This document shows positions 15,994-19,425 of a DNA stretch of 19,425 nt, in pieces. A program made the position numbers and the translations under genes. The stretch is taken from the NCBI GenBank assembly GCA_964522605.1, contig CAZFWV010000105.1, positions 1-19,425 on the forward strand, written 5' to 3'. The notes beneath the pieces are model-generated. The model searched no databases and was not told the origin of the DNA. It worked only from the letters and a program-made list of their open reading frames with translations. The stretch comes from CAVZLD01 sp964522605. Lineage in GTDB: Bacteria > Planctomycetota > Planctomycetia > Pirellulales > Pirellulaceae. Position 1 is the stretch's first letter, and every line of letters begins with the position of its first letter.

Positions 15994-17856
15994 ATGGTGC
16001 GAATGGTTTTCTCTAGTTTAGCCGCAATGGCTCTGCTGGCCACAACCTCGGTGGTTTCAGCAGACTGTTCTTGCGGCGCTGTCCACGTTGCGGGTTGCGA
16101 TGCGGCCGTTGCGAGTGACTGCTCCGGTTGCGCAGCGGAAACGACTGCGACGGTAGCGGGCGACGCCTGTGCTCCCGCCTGTGTTGAGCGGACCGTCATG
16201 GTACCCCAATGGGTAACCGAGACGCGGATGGTGAACACCACGGAGTATCGACGTGAGGTTCGTCAGCGGACGGTGACTCGGTACAAGATGGTACCCGAAA
16301 CCCGCGAAGTCACAAAAACGTGCACCGTGATGGTGCCGGAGCAACGAACACGGACCGAAACGTACACGGTCTGCGTCCCCGTGACCCGACAGGTCACCCA
16401 GACGTACACGGTCCAAGTGCCGTACTGGAAGGAAGTTACCCGAGAGTACGACGTCCGCGTCCCCGTCTGGAAGGAAGTTCCGCAGGAATACACGGTGATG
16501 GTCCCCGTCACCAAGGAAGTGGAAGAGACCTACACCGTTCAGGTCCCGGTGACGAAGACGGTCACGCGGGAGTATCAGGTTCAGGTTCCGGTCGAGAAGC
16601 AAGTTGAGCAAACGTACACGGTCTGTGTTCCCGTTACGGAACAGAAGGAAGAGACCTACAACGTCTGCGTTCCCGTAACCGAGCAGAAGGAAGAGACCTA
16701 CACGGTCCAGGTTCCCGTCACGACACAGCGGGAAGAGACCTACACCGTGATGGTGCCCGTGACCGAGCAGAAGGAACAGACCTACACGGTCATGGTGCCC
16801 CATCAGGAGGAACGAGAAGGCACGCGGACCGTATGCAAGACGGTCCCCGTTCAGATGACCCGCACGGTCCAACGTGACCAGGGCCATTGGGAAGAACAGG
16901 TCGTTGAGGTCAATCCGTGTGCGACCGCCGGAAATGGCTGTGGTGGTTGCAGCCCGTGCGGATGTGCCGCTCCCTGCGGTGGCTGCCGCGGTTGCGGCGG
17001 TTGCGCCTCGGCGTGCGGCGGCGGATGCGGTGGTGCAGCCAGCGCTGGCTGCGATGGGTCTGCTGCGGCTCCCGCGACCACCTGCACCAAGCGAGTCTGG
17101 GTACCCAACATCGTGACCGAAGAGGTGCCTTACACGGTTTACCGTCAGCAAGTGGAAACGGTTCCCTACACCTACACGGTGACGGTTTGCAAGCCCGAGG
17201 AACGCACCCGGACGGTTAACGTAACGACCTGCAAGCCGGAAGAACGCACCCGGACGGTCAACGTGGTCGAGTGCAAGACGGAAACACGGACGCGACAAGT
17301 CCCGGTCACGACCTACAAGACTGAGACCCGCACGCGAACGGTTCCCGTGACGCGAATGGTGCAGGAGCAACGTACGCGAATGGTCACGGTCCGAAGCTGC
17401 GAGACGCAGACACGGACGCAGGATGTCCAGGTTTGCGAGTACCAGACGGAGGAGCGAACGCGAACCCGTCAGGTCACCGAGTGCAAGCCGGAGACGCGTA
17501 CGCGAACCGTCAAGGTCTGCGAGTGGACGACGGAGAAGCGAACCGCCACGGACAAGGTTCGAGAGTGCCGCACTGAGCAGCGCGAGCGAACCTGCAACGT
17601 GACGGAGTACAAGCAGGAGCAGCGAAGTCGGGAAGTGACCTGCACGGTCATGGTGCCCCAGCAGAAGACGGTCACGCAGACGGTCACCGTCAACAAGTGC
17701 GTTCCCGTTCAAGAGACGGTCGACTACACGGTGTGTGTGCCGGTGACGGTGCAGAAGCCGGTTGAAGTCCGTCGCTGCGTGATGGTTCCGCAGACGGTCA
17801 CCGTGCCGGCCTCGAGCTGCGGTGGCTGCGGCAGCTGCAATTCTTGCTGCAACTAA
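15994..17856 (+). CDS. Cys-rich YTV-repeat envelope protein
   Basis: The 620-residue protein belongs to the planctomycete YTV family (Pfam YTV). From memory, Cys-rich YTV proteins are components of the Rhodopirellula proteinaceous cell wall. A signal peptide (1-23, FSSLAAMALLATTSVVSA) and a short Cys-rich start are followed by block 1, residues 109-276: twelve contiguous units of exactly 14 residues (consensus ETYTVxVPVTxxxE). A Cys/Gly hub (309-355, 12 Cys) then leads to block 2, residues 397-550: eleven units of 14 residues with a different, basic consensus (xxCKxExRTRTVxV). The tail ends CGGCGSCNSCCN. ATG 15994 has AAAGGAG 10 bases upstream. It is monocistronic, with a strong terminator at 17903-17938. 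The likely role is a disulfide-crosslinked structural wall protein; the fold is inference. Confidence 0.9.
   Translation: MVRMVFSSLAAMALLATTSVVSADCSCGAVHVAGCDAAVASDCSGCAAETTATVAGDACAPACVERTVMVPQWVTETRMVNTTEYRREVRQRTVTRYKMVPETREVTKTCTVMVPEQRTRTETYTVCVPVTRQVTQTYTVQVPYWKEVTREYDVRVPVWKEVPQEYTVMVPVTKEVEETYTVQVPVTKTVTREYQVQVPVEKQVEQTYTVCVPVTEQKEETYNVCVPVTEQKEETYTVQVPVTTQREETYTVMVPVTEQKEQTYTVMVPHQEEREGTRTVCKTVPVQMTRTVQRDQGHWEEQVVEVNPCATAGNGCGGCSPCGCAAPCGGCRGCGGCASACGGGCGGAASAGCDGSAAAPATTCTKRVWVPNIVTEEVPYTVYRQQVETVPYTYTVTVCKPEERTRTVNVTTCKPEERTRTVNVVECKTETRTRQVPVTTYKTETRTRTVPVTRMVQEQRTRMVTVRSCETQTRTQDVQVCEYQTEERTRTRQVTECKPETRTRTVKVCEWTTEKRTATDKVRECRTEQRERTCNVTEYKQEQRSREVTCTVMVPQQKTVTQTVTVNKCVPVQETVDYTVCVPVTVQKPVEVRRCVMVPQTVTVPASSCGGCGSCNSCCN
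16318..16821 (+). repeat. Tandem 42-base repeat, block 1 (12 units)
   Basis: Encodes twelve 14-residue units in perfect register with no indels. Neighbouring units at DNA level are similar but not identical (for example the run around CCCGTGACCGAGCAGAAGG), so the array is old enough to have diverged or is kept diverse by selection. Confidence 0.9.
17182..17643 (+). repeat. Tandem 42-base repeat, block 2 (11 units)
   Basis: Encodes eleven 14-residue units, again without indels, rich in Arg, Thr and Glu with a Cys or Tyr at the third position in most units. The first two units are nearly identical in protein (CKPEERTRTVNV), suggesting recent duplication. Confidence 0.88.
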
Positions 17857-17902
17857 GGTCATCCACCGATCTCACGGGATCGGTTCGAAAGTAGAAAACG
17901 GT

Positions 17903-17938
17903 AACGGGCTTCCCCGAAGCGGGAAGCCCGTTTTTTTG
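17903..17938 (+). terminator. Rho-independent terminator of the YTV gene
   Basis: An 11-pair stem (ACGGGCTTCCC with GGGAAGCCCGT), a 6-base loop CGAAGC, and a run of seven Ts right after the stem. It lies 47 bases after the stop codon. Confidence 0.95.
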
Positions 17939-17996
17939 TCGCCCCCGACCGATGGTTCTCGGGCCTGGAACAGGCGGCATGAACCCGGATATACTG

Positions 17997-18095
17997 GGCT
18001 TGGTCTCAAAACTGCACTGGCAGAGCCAGTGGCACACTAGATCAGCGGGTGCCACTGGCTCTGCCAGTGCTGCGGAAGAGTCCTGAGACAAAGCC
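17997..18095. repeat. Family 2 inverted pair in a MITE-like element
   Basis: Units 18014-18035 and 18049-18070 are exact reverse complements over 22 bases with a 13-base spacer. Each unit is itself a small hairpin (CACTGGC, AGA/TCT-type centre, GCCAGTG). Outer ends GGCTTGGTCTCA (17997-18008) and TGAGACAAAGCC (18084-18095) pair with one mismatch. The whole 99-base element could fold into one long stem and would lie in the prfB leader if the TATACT at 17990 is a real -10 box. No target-site duplication was identified. Confidence 0.82.
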
Positions 18096-18172
18096 TAGTC
18101 GATTCGATTCGCCGGCAACGTGCGAGCCAGAGCGACTCGCCAAGTCAGCCCCAGAGCCCCGGGAGAATGATG

Positions 18173-19283
18173 ATGGACCGAGAGTTTTATTACCGCGCAG
18201 AGGAGATTCAGGAAAAACTGGTCCACCTGAGGGACAGTCTTTGACTTGGCTGGACGGAAGAAGAAAATCACCGAGATCGAAAACTGCATGGCCCAGCCAG
18301 GTTTCTGGGACGATCAAGAAGCCGCGCAACAACAGGTCCTCCAGCTGAAGTCGCTCAAATCCGTCGTCAAACCATTGGCCGATACGTCGCGCGCCGCGGA
18401 CGACCTGACCGCGATGCTTGAGATGGCGGAGGAGGATGATTCTTTTGTTCCCGAAGTCATCGCCGAAATCGAACGTCTGGAAGAGGCCGTGGAGGAGTTG
18501 GAGCTGCAGACGCTGCTCAGTGGCCCTCACGATCATTGTGGCGCGATCTTGACGATTCACGCCCGCGATGGCGGAACGGACGCAAACGACTGGGCCGAGA
18601 TGTTGTTGCGGATGTACACGCAGTGGGCGCAAAAGAATGAATACTCGGTGGAACTGCTCGACCGCAGTGACAACGACGAGGCGGGGATCAACAACGCCTC
18701 GATTGCCATTCGCGGCCCGCTGGCTTACGGCTACTTGAAGGGCGAAACGGGCATGCATCGGCTGGTCCGGATTAGTCCGTTCAACGCCGAAGGAAAACGA
18801 CAAACGAGTTTTGCCGCCGTAGACGTCTCGCCGGAGGTTTCAGACAGCGTCGAAGTCGATCTGCGTGAGGATGATGTGCGCGAAGATACGTTCCGCGCAA
18901 GCGGCGCGGGAGGGCAGCACGTCAACAAGACCGACAGCGCCATTCGGTTGACACACGAACCGACCGGTATCGTCGTTCAGTGCCAGAACGAGCGCAGCCA
19001 ACATAAGAACCGGGCAGCCGCCTGGAAAATGCTACGTGCCCGTCTCGCGCGGCTGGAAGAAGAGAAGCGGGAAGCCGAACAGGCCAAGAAATATCGCGAT
19101 CAAGCTCGAGTCGGTTTTGGCTCGCAGATTCGAAATTACTTCCTGCACCCCGACCAACGCGTAAAGGACAGTCGCACCGGCTATTCGGTCGGCAGCTTCC
19201 ATTCCGTCATGGATGGAGAAATCCAGGGATTCCTCGACGCACTCCTGCGCTGGCGAACGAAAGCGACCGCAGGCCAAGGCTAG
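18173..19283 (+). CDS. prfB: Peptide chain release factor 2, made by programmed +1 frameshift
   Basis: RF2 releases the peptide at UGA and UAA stop codons. The gene is read in two frames: 18173-18241, then 18243-19283 after skipping T18242. The slip site is CTT TGA C (18239-18245) with an upstream AGGG as internal ribosome-site signal (AGGGACAGTCTTTGAC), as in E. coli prfB, so low RF2 raises its own synthesis. The joined product has 369 residues (E. coli 365). It shows the SPF stop-recognition motif (201-203) and the catalytic GGQ (246-248) in GAGGQHVNKTDSAIRLTH. Three ATGs stand in tandem (18167, 18170, 18173); GGGAG at 18161-18165 best fits the third (7-base gap). A start at TTG 18246 would miss the N-terminal helix. 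The stop codon abuts a repeat sequence. Confidence 0.95.
18239..18245 (+). promoter_or_regulatory. prfB: prfB autoregulatory +1 frameshift site
   Basis: CTT TGA C: the zero-frame codons from the ATG end at TGA (18242-18244). Reading GAC from 18243 restores the RF2 frame (D-L-A-G-R-K-K-K). AGGG at 18230-18233 stands 5 bases before CTT, the spacing used by the E. coli site. Confidence 0.95.
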
Positions 19284-19371
19284 GCTTTGTCTCACGGCCA
19301 CGGTCAGCGTGGGCCGAGTTGTCTCAAGTCGGCGAACACCACGGACTTGCCGACTTGAGACAAGGCTTCGT
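19280..19371. repeat. Family 1 palindrome pair E directly after prfB
   Basis: The element opens with CTAGGCTTTGTCTCA (19280-19294), whose first bases contain the prfB stop codon TAG. Then come a family 1 unit at 19313-19333 (left arm GCCGAGTTG, one mismatch; loop TCT) and an inverted unit at 19349-19369 whose outer arm has decayed to AAGGCTT. The spacer between the units is only 15 bases, shorter than in pairs A and B. The outer ends GGCTTTGTCTCA and TGAGACAAGGCTT are nearly complementary. Confidence 0.78.
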
Positions 19372-19425
19372 GCTTCGGGACACTTGGATGTTCGCGTCGG
19401 GCTGTGATTCTCCGACTTGCCACCC

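Larger units (their letters stand above)
17857..18172. other. Intergenic region between the YTV gene and prfB
   Basis: About 316 bases. It holds the intrinsic terminator, then a -10-like TATACT at 17990-17995 lacking a good -35 box, then the family 2 inverted pair inside a larger element with imperfect ends GGCTTGGTCTCA and TGAGACAAAGCC (17997-18095), then about 75 bases up to the prfB start. Confidence 0.6.

Noticed and set aside
16057..17862. 601-codon open frame on the minus strand opposite the YTV gene
   Set aside because: It is open because the 42-base repeat lacks stop-forming triplets in that frame; the translation is a His/Arg/Leu/Gly-rich mirror of the repeat with no ribosome site or domain.
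1..19425. tRNA, rRNA, prophage or transposase genes
   Set aside because: No cloverleaf, rRNA signature, integrase, capsid or transposase sequence was recognised by reading; a covariance-model search was not possible.

Overview
The window comes from a planctomycete, judged from gene content rather than rRNA. It carries a YTV-repeat protein, a DUF1501 protein followed by a CxPSR sulfatase, a FloA-type flotillin, several short signal-peptide proteins of planctomycete type, and intergenic space full of small palindromic repeats. Base composition looks moderately GC-rich. Exactly 100 Ns at 14375-14474 show a draft scaffold join, so the true distance there is unknown. I do not try to name the genus.

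Layout. 1-1135: a palindrome-rich left edge and a minus-strand gene for a short exported protein (164-706). 1136-3265: an amino-acid permease fused to an EIIA-like and an RCK_C-like domain. 3266-3704: repeat-filled spacer. 3705-8422: a probable two-gene unit, a 1121-residue protein made of secretin N-domains with no secretin barrel, then dihydroorotase (pyrC). 8423-9175: a non-coding region with several repeat families. 9176-10038: two small convergent genes for exported proteins, separated by a perfect 33-bp hairpin. 10156-13333: a strong sigma70-like promoter, then the DUF1501 gene and a sulfatase. 13345-15668: floA and mnmA on the minus strand, with the assembly gap between them cutting off the mnmA 3' end. 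15994-17938: the YTV-repeat gene with a clear intrinsic terminator. 18173-19283: prfB, whose expression needs a programmed +1 frameshift at CTT TGA; palindromic repeats lie on both sides of it.

Functionally this is a mix of housekeeping genes (pyrC, mnmA, prfB), cell-envelope genes (YTV protein, floA, secretin-domain protein, exported small proteins) and polysaccharide catabolism (sulfatase with DUF1501). No phage, transposase, CRISPR array, tRNA or rRNA was recognised.

The most unusual content is the set of three intergenic repeat families. Family 1 is a hairpin unit with arms GCCGACTTG and CAAGTCGGC around a 3-base loop, often in inverted pairs. Family 2 is a hairpin unit built on CACTGGC/GCCAGTG, also in inverted pairs. 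Family 3 is a longer unit around CTCCTTGTTCGTCA. Many copies lie just after stop codons. Next in interest are the two-block 14-residue architecture of the YTV protein and the barrel-less secretin-domain chain.
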